DNA from: Bacteroidales bacterium
GTDB taxonomy: Bacteria; Bacteroidota; Bacteroidia; Bacteroidales; UBA932
Assembly (NCBI GenBank): GCA_017509375.1
Contig: JAFWPT010000256.1
Span: 1-5,982 of the forward strand
Direction: 5' to 3'
Length of the DNA: 5,982 bases
This document shows positions 1 through 5,713 of the stretch, piece after piece. A model generated the notes under the pieces. It saw only the letters and a list, made by a program, of their open reading frames with translations, was not told the origin of the DNA and ran no database searches. Each line of letters starts with the position of its first letter. The stretch's first letter is position 1. The position numbers and the translations under genes are program-made.

Positions 1-50
1 CAATAAGTTATAGACTTATCCTATTTCCTGCATCGGGAAATAAGTACACC

Positions 51-95
51 TGTGGTCTTTTCATCCAGAGGAATCTCCCACGCCACCGTCACCTA
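51..95 (+). pseudogene. Relic of an AraC-family regulator gene (N-terminal domain scrap)
   Basis: Bases 51-79 match 3590-3618, inside the intact AraC gene at 3452-4345, at 26 of 29 positions with 16 identical bases in a row. The frame reads CGLFIQRNLP against YGLFIQRNFP in the intact protein. The similarity resumes at 89-95 (tcaccta, also at 3627-3633) after a one-base insertion, and in the restored frame the next codon is TAA where the intact gene has a Tyr codon. Upstream codons 39-50 (N-K-Y-T) loosely match N-R-Y-G. This is therefore a small decayed piece of a paralogous regulator, not a working gene. Whether more of it lies to the left of the window cannot be seen. Confidence 0.6.
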
Positions 96-128
96 AGCCC
101 GCCAAAGGCTCAAGGCGAAACTAAACCA

Positions 129-162
129 TTTTTAATTTGCAACAGAAAAAATCGTATCTTTG
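129..162 (+). promoter_or_regulatory. Bacteroidota-type promoter of the secreted-protein gene
   Basis: TATCTTTG at 155-162 is a perfect TAnnTTTG -7 box. A T-run at 129-133 lies at about the expected -33 distance; TTTG at 136-139 is a better sequence match but closer than usual. Transcription would begin near 167-170, leaving a leader of about 25 bases before the GTG at 195. Confidence 0.7.
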
Positions 163-194
163 CAAAACAAGGCTTGAAACGTCAACTCAAATGA

Positions 195-779
195 GTGTCA
201 AACCTAAATCTGCAATATGTTTATAGATATTTTTATAAGTCTACGAAAAAAGCCATTATCCTTTTTGTAGCACTCTTCTGCGCCGCAGGCCTGCTTGCCC
301 AGACAAGCAAGCCTCCCACTGTAATAGATATCGTATCTGTTGAAGACGAGAATACCGGTGACTCGGTGGAGATAGTCAACATCCCTGTCGAGGGGGTTAA
401 CTATTATTGGCTCCATTTGGGGGAAATGGGAATCGGAAATAGGACTGTACAAATCAATCTGGACCCCGTTTACCAGCTCTACATCCCGCTTGGAGAGAAC
501 ATCACCGGCGCCGTCGCGACTATGGAAGAGCTCAAGACCCTTTTCAAGGAGCCCAATGGCACCACTCGGGAAATCCAGGGCAGTTTCAAGCCCTTCTTTC
601 CCGGAGAAAACCTTGAAACCGTCAAGGCAATCAAGTACAAACCGCTCCTTACAAACCAAATCCAGTTCGTCATTGAGCGTGACGGTTATCAGCGGGTGAC
701 TTACATCTCCAAGTCCGACTTCAACTCACTCCTTCGCGGCCTTAAGTTACACGGGAAGCTTCATCCTTCCGAAAAGTAA
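195..779 (+). CDS. Secreted protein of unknown function
   Basis: This encodes 194 residues from a GTG start. Residues 18-35 (KKAIILFVALFCAAGLLA) form a clear Sec signal peptide, with likely cleavage before Gln36, so the mature protein of about 159 residues is exported. It has no lipobox Cys and no further membrane segment. The mature part contains motifs that look conserved in a family of hypothetical exported proteins of Bacteroidales (GVNYYWLHLGEMGIG at 67-81, LYIPLGENIT at 95-104, ERDGY near 161, SDFNSLL at 174-180), but I know no function. The start is odd: codon 17 is ACG followed by AAA AAA, exactly where a normal signal peptide would begin with ATG AAA AAA. The GTG at 195 adds 16 residues, and no in-frame ATG exists near the 5' end. 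The gene has its own promoter, and its stop codon lies in a hairpin. It may be unrelated to the transporter downstream. Confidence 0.75.
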   Translation: MSNLNLQYVYRYFYKSTKKAIILFVALFCAAGLLAQTSKPPTVIDIVSVEDENTGDSVEIVNIPVEGVNYYWLHLGEMGIGNRTVQINLDPVYQLYIPLGENITGAVATMEELKTLFKEPNGTTREIQGSFKPFFPGENLETVKAIKYKPLLTNQIQFVIERDGYQRVTYISKSDFNSLLRGLKLHGKLHPSEK

Positions 780-791
780 GGATGAAGTTTC
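755..791 (+). terminator. Strong hairpin over the stop codon of the secreted-protein gene (terminator or attenuator)
   Basis: A perfect 10-base inverted repeat (759-768 cttcatcctt with 778-787 aaggatgaag) encloses a 9-base loop. Pairing extends outward through G758·T788, A757-T789, A756-T790 and G755-C791, giving about 14 pairs. The TAA stop (777-779) is in the loop and 3' arm. The downstream tail (cttcc) is not a proper U-run, so it may be a leaky terminator or a 3' stability element. I see no convincing promoter between it and the ABC genes at 877, so read-through may feed them. Confidence 0.55.
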
Positions 792-876
792 TTCCACCTT
801 GTCGCTTTGTCCATGACTCACCGTGTAACATACATGGCGGCAGCGGCTTTTTACGTACCACAGAACTATCATAGAC

Positions 877-2340
877 ATGTACAAATTTAAACCGACCCTG
901 CTGCACCTGCTCGCCGGCGCCGCTATCGTTTTAGGTTCAGCCGCCTGCTCCCAAAAAGCGGCCTTAACGGTGGAACTGAAATCGGAGGAAGACCTCTCCG
1001 GCCTTACCCTAAGCACATCGGCAGGCAATTATTTTGACACGAAATACTCCGGACGGGAAGACATCCGTCTATTCCGGGTGAACACCGAGGCCGACGGCAT
1101 CCAGGCTGTGCGCCAGGGCTTGGCCGACGTCCACGTAACGGACGAGGTGGCTTTTTCCAAAAGCGCCCGCAAAAGACTGGGCATCAAAATGGCTTTCCGG
1201 GGAGAAGAAAGTTTCGACGTCGCCTTCGCGGTCCGCAAAGGGAACCAGGCGCTGCTGGAGGAAATGAACCGCTTTATTGAAGCTTCCAAGGCCGACGGGT
1301 CGCTGGATTCCCTCATCAGCCATTGGCTCAACGGGACTCCCGCCCCTGCGATGCCCTCTACGGGAGAAGCCTCCCCTCAGGAGCCCCTCAGATGCATTAC
1401 CGCGATAAACATGGAGCCCGTATGCTTCCTTTGGGAAGGCGGTGAGTGGAGGGGTATGGATGCCGATCTCCTCAGGCGTTTCGCCATTTGGAGCGGAAGG
1501 AGTTTCGAGATGTCTTTCATGGACCTGGGGTCGGGCATCATCGCCCTGAATACCGGGCAGTGCGACGTTGTGAACGCATGCCTGTATATAACGGAGGAGC
1601 GACAGAAATCCGTGGACTTCACCATCCCTTACTATTTATGCCGCGGCGGGTATTTCGTGCTTGACAAAGGAGCCTTTTCCGGAATGGGCCTTTGGGACCG
1701 CCTGAAGATGAATTTTGTCACCGAAGGCCGTTGGAAACTCATCGTGAACGGCCTTCTGGAAACCCTGAAGATCACCCTCTTTTCCATCCTGCTGGGAACC
1801 CTGCTGGGCATGGGTGTCTGCGCCATGCTCCGCAGCCGGCGCAGATGGGTCAGCAAGGCGGCGAACCTGTATGGCGCCTTCATCCAGGGCATACCTACCC
1901 TGGTTCTTCTCCTGATCATGTTCTATGTCGTATTTGCCAATGCCGGGATGGGCGGTTCGCTGGTCGCCATTATCACCTTTGCCCTTTGCTTTGCCTGGTC
2001 TTCGGGCAGTATCTTCGACAATGCCATCTCCTCTGTCCCGGTAGGTCAGACGGAAGCCGGACTGAGCCTGGGCTTTACACCGCTGAGGACCTTCACCGGT
2101 ATCGTGTTCCCCCAGGCCCTGACAAAAGGCCTGCCGCTGTTTACGGGAGAATGCGTGGCGCTCCTCAAGAGCACCTCCATCGTGGGATACATCGCCATCA
2201 TGGACCTCACCAGGGCCAGCGATCTTATCCGCAGCCGCACCTTCGACGCCTTTGTTCCGCTGCTGATCATCACCGTTGCCTACTTTGTACTGGCCTGGCT
2301 CCTTCGCCTTTTGTTAAACCTCCTCCTTTTAAAGAAGTAA
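877..2340 (+). CDS. Amino-acid ABC importer: permuted substrate-binding domain fused to HisM/GlnP-type permease
   Basis: This 487-residue protein is probably a binding protein and inner-membrane permease in one chain. Residues 1-24 are a signal sequence ending SAAC, a somewhat imperfect lipobox with Cys24 as the likely lipidated residue. Residues 34-152 match the second lobe and C-terminal segment of HisJ-type binding proteins (SBP_bac_3): VTDEVA at 87-92, FAVRKGN at 117-123, [13 protein letters not shown] at 138-150. A Pro/Ser-rich linker (153-169) follows. Residues 170-264 then match the first lobe ([11 protein letters not shown] at 193-203, ITEER at 238-242, VDFTIPYY at 246-253), so lobe order is swapped. 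Asp89 and Arg242 correspond to HisJ Asp161 and Arg77, the amino-acid backbone contacts. Residues 285-487 are the permease, with membrane segments near 293-315, 334-354, 360-378, 426-443 and 460-484 and the ATPase-docking EAA loop at about 393-413. The ligand is probably a polar amino acid. The ATPase gene starts one base after the stop. Confidence 0.9.
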   Translation: MYKFKPTLLHLLAGAAIVLGSAACSQKAALTVELKSEEDLSGLTLSTSAGNYFDTKYSGREDIRLFRVNTEADGIQAVRQGLADVHVTDEVAFSKSARKRLGIKMAFRGEESFDVAFAVRKGNQALLEEMNRFIEASKADGSLDSLISHWLNGTPAPAMPSTGEASPQEPLRCITAINMEPVCFLWEGGEWRGMDADLLRRFAIWSGRSFEMSFMDLGSGIIALNTGQCDVVNACLYITEERQKSVDFTIPYYLCRGGYFVLDKGAFSGMGLWDRLKMNFVTEGRWKLIVNGLLETLKITLFSILLGTLLGMGVCAMLRSRRRWVSKAANLYGAFIQGIPTLVLLLIMFYVVFANAGMGGSLVAIITFALCFAWSSGSIFDNAISSVPVGQTEAGLSLGFTPLRTFTGIVFPQALTKGLPLFTGECVALLKSTSIVGYIAIMDLTRASDLIRSRTFDAFVPLLIITVAYFVLAWLLRLLLNLLLLKK

Positions 2341-2341
2341 C

Positions 2342-3415
2342 ATGATATCAATCAGACATTTAAGCAAAACTTTCACCAATCCCGACGGCGGCACCATAAG
2401 CCCCCTCAAGGACGTAAACTGTGACATTGAAAAGGGAGAGGTCATTAGCATCATCGGCCCTTCCGGCACGGGGAAAAGCACCCTTCTGAGGGCCATCAAC
2501 ATGCTGGAGCCTCCAACCGCAGGCCAAATCATCGTGGACGGCAAGGATGTCACGGCAGGACAGTATCCGCTTGACAAGCTCCGCATGAAGATGGGCATGG
2601 TGTTCCAGAGCTTCAACCTCTTTGAGCACAAGACCGTGCTGGAGAATGTCATTTATGCGCCCATGGAGCTGCTGAAACGATCCCGGAAGGAGGCAGAGGA
2701 AGAGGCACTGGAGCTGCTGGGAAAAGTGGGCATGGCCCAGAAGGCCGACGTGTACCCCTCCTCCCTTTCCGGCGGCCAGAAGCAGCGGGTGGCCATTGCC
2801 CGCTCGCTTGCCATGCACCCGGAAGTCATCCTTTTTGACGAACCCACATCGGCCCTTGACCCCACCATGGTCGGAGAGGTCCTCAGTGTCATACGCCGGC
2901 TGGCGAAGGAGGGAATGACCATGCTCATCGTCACCCACGAAATGCGCTTTGCCCGGGACGTGAGCACCCGTATTTTCTTTATGAACGAGGGCATCATCTA
3001 TGAAGACGGCACGCCGGAGCAAATCTTCGAGCATCCTGCCCGCAGCGCCACCAAAGCCTTCGTGAACCGCATCCAGAAACTGGTGTATGAGATAGATTCC
3101 AATGCCTTTGATTTCCTTCAGATCCATACTGGAATCAACCAGTTCTGCTTCAAGTACAATTTCCCGGAAAAATCCGCTCTTGCATATGACATTGTAAAGG
3201 AGATGCTCTTTGAGCACCTCAAAGACCTAAGGCCACTCACGCTGCGGTTCACCCATGCCGAACTGTCCGGGGTTACGGCCTTGGATTTCATGGCCGAGGG
3301 CCTTACGGAGTCCCCGCTTCCGGGCGGCAGTGCACTGGACGGCATAAGGGCAAAAGTAAAGGGAATCGTGGAAGAACCCACTTCCAGGGGTTTTCGTATC
3401 AAAGTGCTGTTATAA
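2342..3415 (+). CDS. Amino-acid ABC transporter ATP-binding protein with C-terminal extension
   Basis: This encodes 357 residues; residues 1-245 form a complete GlnQ/HisP-class ATPase that would power the permease encoded just before it. All key motifs are intact: Walker A GPSGTGKS at 39-46, Q-loop Gln89, signature LSGGQ at 142-146, Walker B VILFDE at 162-167, D-loop SALD at 170-173 and H-loop His199. The family usually stops at about 240-250 residues. Here another 110 residues (about 248-357) follow in the same frame. They are not the ACT-like NIL domain of MetN as far as I can see. Their pattern ([27 protein letters not shown], a late GFRIKVLL strand) recalls a degenerate GHKL ATPase-like fold, which is an inference. 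The ATG is one base after the permease stop, so translation is probably coupled. Confidence 0.93.
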   Translation: MISIRHLSKTFTNPDGGTISPLKDVNCDIEKGEVISIIGPSGTGKSTLLRAINMLEPPTAGQIIVDGKDVTAGQYPLDKLRMKMGMVFQSFNLFEHKTVLENVIYAPMELLKRSRKEAEEEALELLGKVGMAQKADVYPSSLSGGQKQRVAIARSLAMHPEVILFDEPTSALDPTMVGEVLSVIRRLAKEGMTMLIVTHEMRFARDVSTRIFFMNEGIIYEDGTPEQIFEHPARSATKAFVNRIQKLVYEIDSNAFDFLQIHTGINQFCFKYNFPEKSALAYDIVKEMLFEHLKDLRPLTLRFTHAELSGVTALDFMAEGLTESPLPGGSALDGIRAKVKGIVEEPTSRGFRIKVLL

Positions 3416-3451
3416 CAACATTTGCAGCTATCAGATACCCCATCAAGCATA

Positions 3452-4345
3452 ATGAAGAACATCCTGCACCTTTCTGATCCCAACGTTTACGCACGCTATG
3501 TTCATGCGCCGGAGTTGCACCCCCTGGTGGCTGTCATCCACTATGACGAGGTATCACCAGTACGCACCAGCTTGAACCGTTACGGGGTCTATGGTCTTTT
3601 CATCCAGCGGAATTTCCCGAAGAATCTCACCTACGGCATGAAGATGTTCGATGCGGCTGACGGCTCCATCATCGCCGTCGAGCCCGGCCAGATCGGCGGC
3701 AAGGAAGACGACGGCGAAGATCTTTTCATCAGCGGTTGGGCACTGTTGTTTTCTCCGCAGCTGCTCCGTGGCACCGATTTGGAGGACAGGATCAAAGACT
3801 ACCCCTTCTTCTCGTACTTTGCGACGGAGACCCTGAAGATGGAACCGTCGGAATGGGGCCGCATTTCCCAACTCCTCACCCAACTGAGGCATGAATTGCA
3901 GGAAAACGAAGATTCTCCGGCCTTGCGGGCCGTTGTCCTGGGCTATTTACGTCTCATCCTGGAATACTGCAAGCGCATTTACCTGAGACAGTTAGCCAAA
4001 GAAGAAAACAGCTCGTCGGACATCCTCAAGCGATTCCATGGCCTGCTGCGTACGTATTATCTGGACGGCAGGCAGATGGACCTGGGTGTCCCTTCCGTCC
4101 AATATTTCGCGGAGAGGCTGGCTTACTCACCCCGTTACCTGGGCGACGTCGTCCACAAGTCCACCGGCGGAACGGCCATCGGCTATATCCATTCCTTTGT
4201 GATAGAGCAGGGCAAGAACCTCCTGATGAACGGTCATAATATCAACGAAACCGCACACCTTCTGGGTTTTGAGTACCCGCACCACTTCACCCGCCTCTTC
4301 AAGAAGGAGACCGGCATTACACCGACGGAATTCCTGGGGAAATAA
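3452..4345 (+). CDS. AraC-family transcriptional regulator downstream of the ABC importer
   Basis: This encodes 297 residues from the ATG at 3452; the frame is open back to TTG at 3422, but the ATG gives a normal start. The C-terminal 85-90 residues are an AraC/XylS DNA-binding domain with two helix-turn-helix units, at about 214-238 (VQYFAERLAYSPRYLGDVVH) and 263-290 (INETAHLLGFEYPHHFTRLF, then KKETGITPTEF). The N-terminal 180 residues are the sensor and dimerisation part typical of Bacteroidales regulators (YGLFIQRNFPKNLTYG at 47-62, ISGWALLFSPQLL at 93-105, DYPFFSYF at 116-123). It follows the ATPase gene by 36 bases on the same strand and may share its transcript. Control of the transporter is plausible but only by position. 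Part of its N-terminal coding sequence recurs as a relic at 51-95. Confidence 0.93.
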   Translation: MKNILHLSDPNVYARYVHAPELHPLVAVIHYDEVSPVRTSLNRYGVYGLFIQRNFPKNLTYGMKMFDAADGSIIAVEPGQIGGKEDDGEDLFISGWALLFSPQLLRGTDLEDRIKDYPFFSYFATETLKMEPSEWGRISQLLTQLRHELQENEDSPALRAVVLGYLRLILEYCKRIYLRQLAKEENSSSDILKRFHGLLRTYYLDGRQMDLGVPSVQYFAERLAYSPRYLGDVVHKSTGGTAIGYIHSFVIEQGKNLLMNGHNINETAHLLGFEYPHHFTRLFKKETGITPTEFLGK

Positions 4346-4368
4346 TTTCGGGCCGCTGCGTGTCCAGC

Positions 4369-4399
4369 TTGAATATGCCGGAAAATATGAGTACTTTTG
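4369..4399 (+). promoter_or_regulatory. Bacteroidota-type promoter ahead of the truncated lipoprotein
   Basis: TACTTTTG at 4392-4399 is a perfect TAnnTTTG box, and TTG at 4369-4371 sits 20 bases upstream as the -33 element. The start of transcription would be about 15-18 bases before the ATG at 4422. An intact promoter ahead of a broken gene suggests the original gene was expressed. Confidence 0.6.
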
Positions 4400-4421
4400 T
4401 TGGAATCGCAGAACGTTATTT

Positions 4422-4724
4422 ATGAAAAAGATCCTGCTGCGGGTGCTCGCTGCCACCCTCGTTTGCAGCGCAGGCCTGTTTACGGCCTGTTCGGTGGCAA
4501 ATGACGTCAACGCGGTCAAATCCAGACACAGGGTTTTGCTCATGAGCCATGTTGCATCATTGAGTTTTTCGACGATACGGTTGCAGACATCGTCATCAAA
4601 AACACACAATGTCCCAGCCCCGGCAACCAATGCTGTCAACCACGGTCAGCCCGCCGCCTTGGCTGAATGCTCAGCCGATACTCGCTGGGCGACTGTCCCA
4701 GGTGCTTGGTGCAGTAGCGACTGA
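4422..4724 (+). pseudogene. Truncated lipoprotein gene (signal peptide plus out-of-context tail)
   Basis: From the ATG at 4422 the first 24 residues are a textbook lipoprotein signal peptide: MKKILLR, a hydrophobic core (VLAATLVCSAGLF), then T-A-C with Cys23 as the lipidated residue. A Bacteroidota promoter lies just upstream. After about residue 36 the frame loses any protein-like character (long Ser/Ala/Thr-rich stretch). From 4636 it runs antisense through the last 89 bases of the AraC gene on the minus strand, ending at 4724 after 100 codons. The simplest reading is that the 5' end of a lipoprotein gene was kept and the body lost, either by deletion or by insertion of the AraC-reductase block. 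A frameshift near 4505 is an alternative, since the next frame reads EFFDDTVADIVIKN at about 4559-4600. The lipoprotein's identity cannot be told. Confidence 0.5.
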
Positions 4725-5469
4725 AGTAGGACAGGGATGAGAAATTCATCATCTCCGAGATCTGCGTGAGCGACAGCCGCTCGTCGTCCAGGTATTTTTT
4801 CAGGATCGGAACGGTGTGCCGGTTGATGTATGAGGTGACGCTGAGTCCCGTCACTCGCTTGATGGTGGCGGAAAGGTACTTCGGAGAGACATTGAGACGG
4901 TCGGCATAGTATTTCACTTCCCGCTCTGTCTGACAGATTCCCGTCGAGAGCAGGTCCATCAGTTGCTTGACGATATATGCCGTGCGGTCTGTATGGGTGT
5001 CGGATGCGTCCCTTCGTGTGTGCGCCTCGAAAATGTCATACATCATGGTCAGGCAAAGGCTCCCCATCAGTTCCCGGTAGAATTGCAGATGGGTATCCTC
5101 CATCCGGTCCTTCAGCCGGTCGAAGTCCGCCAGGATATGCCGGGCTTCTTCCTCTGAAAGCGGGATTACGGGGTCCGGGTTGAGCGAGATGCTTCCTCCG
5201 ATGCTGTAATTGTTGCTGGGCAACTGGTTCTGCAGGAACCTGTTTTCCGCAGCAAACCACGTTACCCGCAAATCTGGACTCGCTGTCAGGTCCTTCACCC
5301 GGTCCGGCCCGACGATGACCACCAGGTCATTTCTTGTGATGTGGTAGCGGCGGCCGTTGAATTCGAAACTCCCCTCTCCGTCCGTACAGAGAAGATGCAG
5401 GCAGAACCCGGAGAGTTCCAGCGAATTCATCGCATGGAAATCGGCAGAATAGCGGAAATGTGTTTTCAT
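4636..5469 (-). CDS. AraC-family regulator with cupin-like sensor domain, divergent from the reductase gene
   Basis: This encodes 277 residues. The N-terminal 90 or so resemble the cupin (jelly-roll) AraC ligand-binding domain: LLCTDGEGSFEFNGRRYHITRNDLVVIVGP at about 26-55, with the usual G-x-G and R-x-Y-x-I pattern. The C-terminal 95 residues are the AraC/XylS DNA-binding domain with helix-turn-helix units near 183-207 (VKYYADRLNVSPKYLSATIK) and 232-263 (LSLTQISEMMNFSSLSYFSR, then HLGQSPSEYR). The frame is open far upstream of the true start. I chose the ATG at 5469 because the -7 box at 5487-5494 would place the transcript start at about 5480-5483, on or inside the alternative ATG at 5484. 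The mRNA leader would be only about 12 bases. It is transcribed away from the flavodoxin-like reductase at 5714, which is its likely target (inference). Confidence 0.92.
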   Translation of the reverse strand: MKTHFRYSADFHAMNSLELSGFCLHLLCTDGEGSFEFNGRRYHITRNDLVVIVGPDRVKDLTASPDLRVTWFAAENRFLQNQLPSNNYSIGGSISLNPDPVIPLSEEEARHILADFDRLKDRMEDTHLQFYRELMGSLCLTMMYDIFEAHTRRDASDTHTDRTAYIVKQLMDLLSTGICQTEREVKYYADRLNVSPKYLSATIKRVTGLSVTSYINRHTVPILKKYLDDERLSLTQISEMMNFSSLSYFSRYCTKHLGQSPSEYRLSIQPRRRADRG

Positions 5470-5486
5470 GGTTGTCCTTGTCATTG

Positions 5487-5494
5487 CAAAAATA
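5487..5494 (-). promoter_or_regulatory. -7 box of the minus-strand AraC gene
   Basis: On the minus strand this reads TATTTTTG, a perfect TAnnTTTG. No good TTTG is seen at -33, only T-rich sequence, as is common for activator-dependent promoters. Its position rules out the ATG at 5484 as the main start and favours 5469. Confidence 0.55.
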
Positions 5495-5500
5495 GGAAGA

Positions 5501-5540
5501 TTTGTGGAAAATGTGAAAACAGTAGCGTTATTTGTGAAAG
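5501..5540 (+). promoter_or_regulatory. TGTG(G/A)AAA direct repeats, possible AraC-type operator
   Basis: Three same-orientation copies occur: TGTGGAAA at 5503-5510, TGTGAAAA at 5512-5519 and TGTGAAAG at 5533-5540. The second and third are 21 bases apart, the two-helical-turn spacing of half-sites in classic AraC-family operators, and both continue into a loosely shared A-rich/CAG segment. The last copy ends 21 bases before the -7 box at 5562, a position suited to activating the reductase promoter. Binding by the divergent AraC protein is an inference. Confidence 0.35.
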
Positions 5541-5561
5541 AGCAGAAAGGGAAAAGCTCCG

Positions 5562-5569
5562 TAATTTTG
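5562..5569 (+). promoter_or_regulatory. -7 box for the reductase transcript
   Basis: TAATTTTG is a perfect TAnnTTTG box. The -33 region (about 5536-5541) lacks TTTG, consistent with a promoter that needs an activator. The inferred start near 5575 gives a leader of about 140 bases before the ATG at 5714. Confidence 0.5.
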
Positions 5570-5614
5570 CATCGGAACCACAAAGAGCACGAATCTTTTA
5601 AGCTGAAAACAGGT

Positions 5615-5683
5615 ATGAAACGACATTTTTTCCTGCGAGAAAGCCTCGTGAAGGAATGGCTGGAGAAGAACAATATCAAGTAA
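5615..5683 (+). CDS. Possible 22-codon leader ORF upstream of the reductase
   Basis: ATG at 5615 to TAA at 5681-5683 encodes 22 residues beginning MKRHFFLRESL and ending KNNIK, rich in Lys, Arg and Glu. It lies between the inferred promoter at 5562 and the reductase ATG at 5714, 30 bases ahead of the latter. I recognise no family. It could be a translated leader peptide, a residue of a lost gene, or chance. No Shine-Dalgarno sequence is visible, but these are weak in this phylum. Confidence 0.2.
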   Translation: MKRHFFLRESLVKEWLEKNNIK

Positions 5684-5713
5684 TCGAGCATAACAGTACA
5701 GGAGCGTGCGATA

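Noticed and set aside
204..659. 151-codon minus-strand frame opposite the secreted-protein gene
   Set aside because: The plus-strand frame has a promoter and a signal peptide; the minus frame has neither.
1692..2345. 217-codon plus-strand frame inside the permease gene
   Set aside because: Pro/Arg/His-rich shadow of the permease frame, with no recognisable domain.
2360..3217. Long open frame on the minus strand opposite the ATPase gene (285 codons)
   Set aside because: It mirrors a GC-rich gene with every ATPase motif intact on the plus strand; its translation is His/Gly/Leu-rich and shows no family pattern.
3391..3424. Possible promoter before the first AraC gene (AACATTTG at 3417-3424 with TTTT at 3391-3394)
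   Set aside because: The first base of the -7 box is wrong and the -33 match is poor. Co-transcription with the ATPase gene 36 bases upstream explains expression as well.
4565..4602. Inverted repeat GACGAT/ATCGTC flanked by T- and A-runs as a bidirectional terminator
   Set aside because: The stem is only 6 bases with a 12-base loop, and on each strand the hairpin is followed by an A-rich rather than U-rich tail.
4127..4639. Minus-strand frame of 170 codons downstream of the second AraC gene, from TTG at 4639
   Set aside because: Most of it is antisense to the lipoprotein start and the first AraC gene. Only its first 45-50 codons look protein-like, and those are reported as an orphan segment.
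5615..5635. Similarity of the small leader ORF start (MKRHFF) to the start of the divergent AraC protein (MKTHFR)
   Set aside because: Too short, and the sequences diverge at once afterwards; probably chance.
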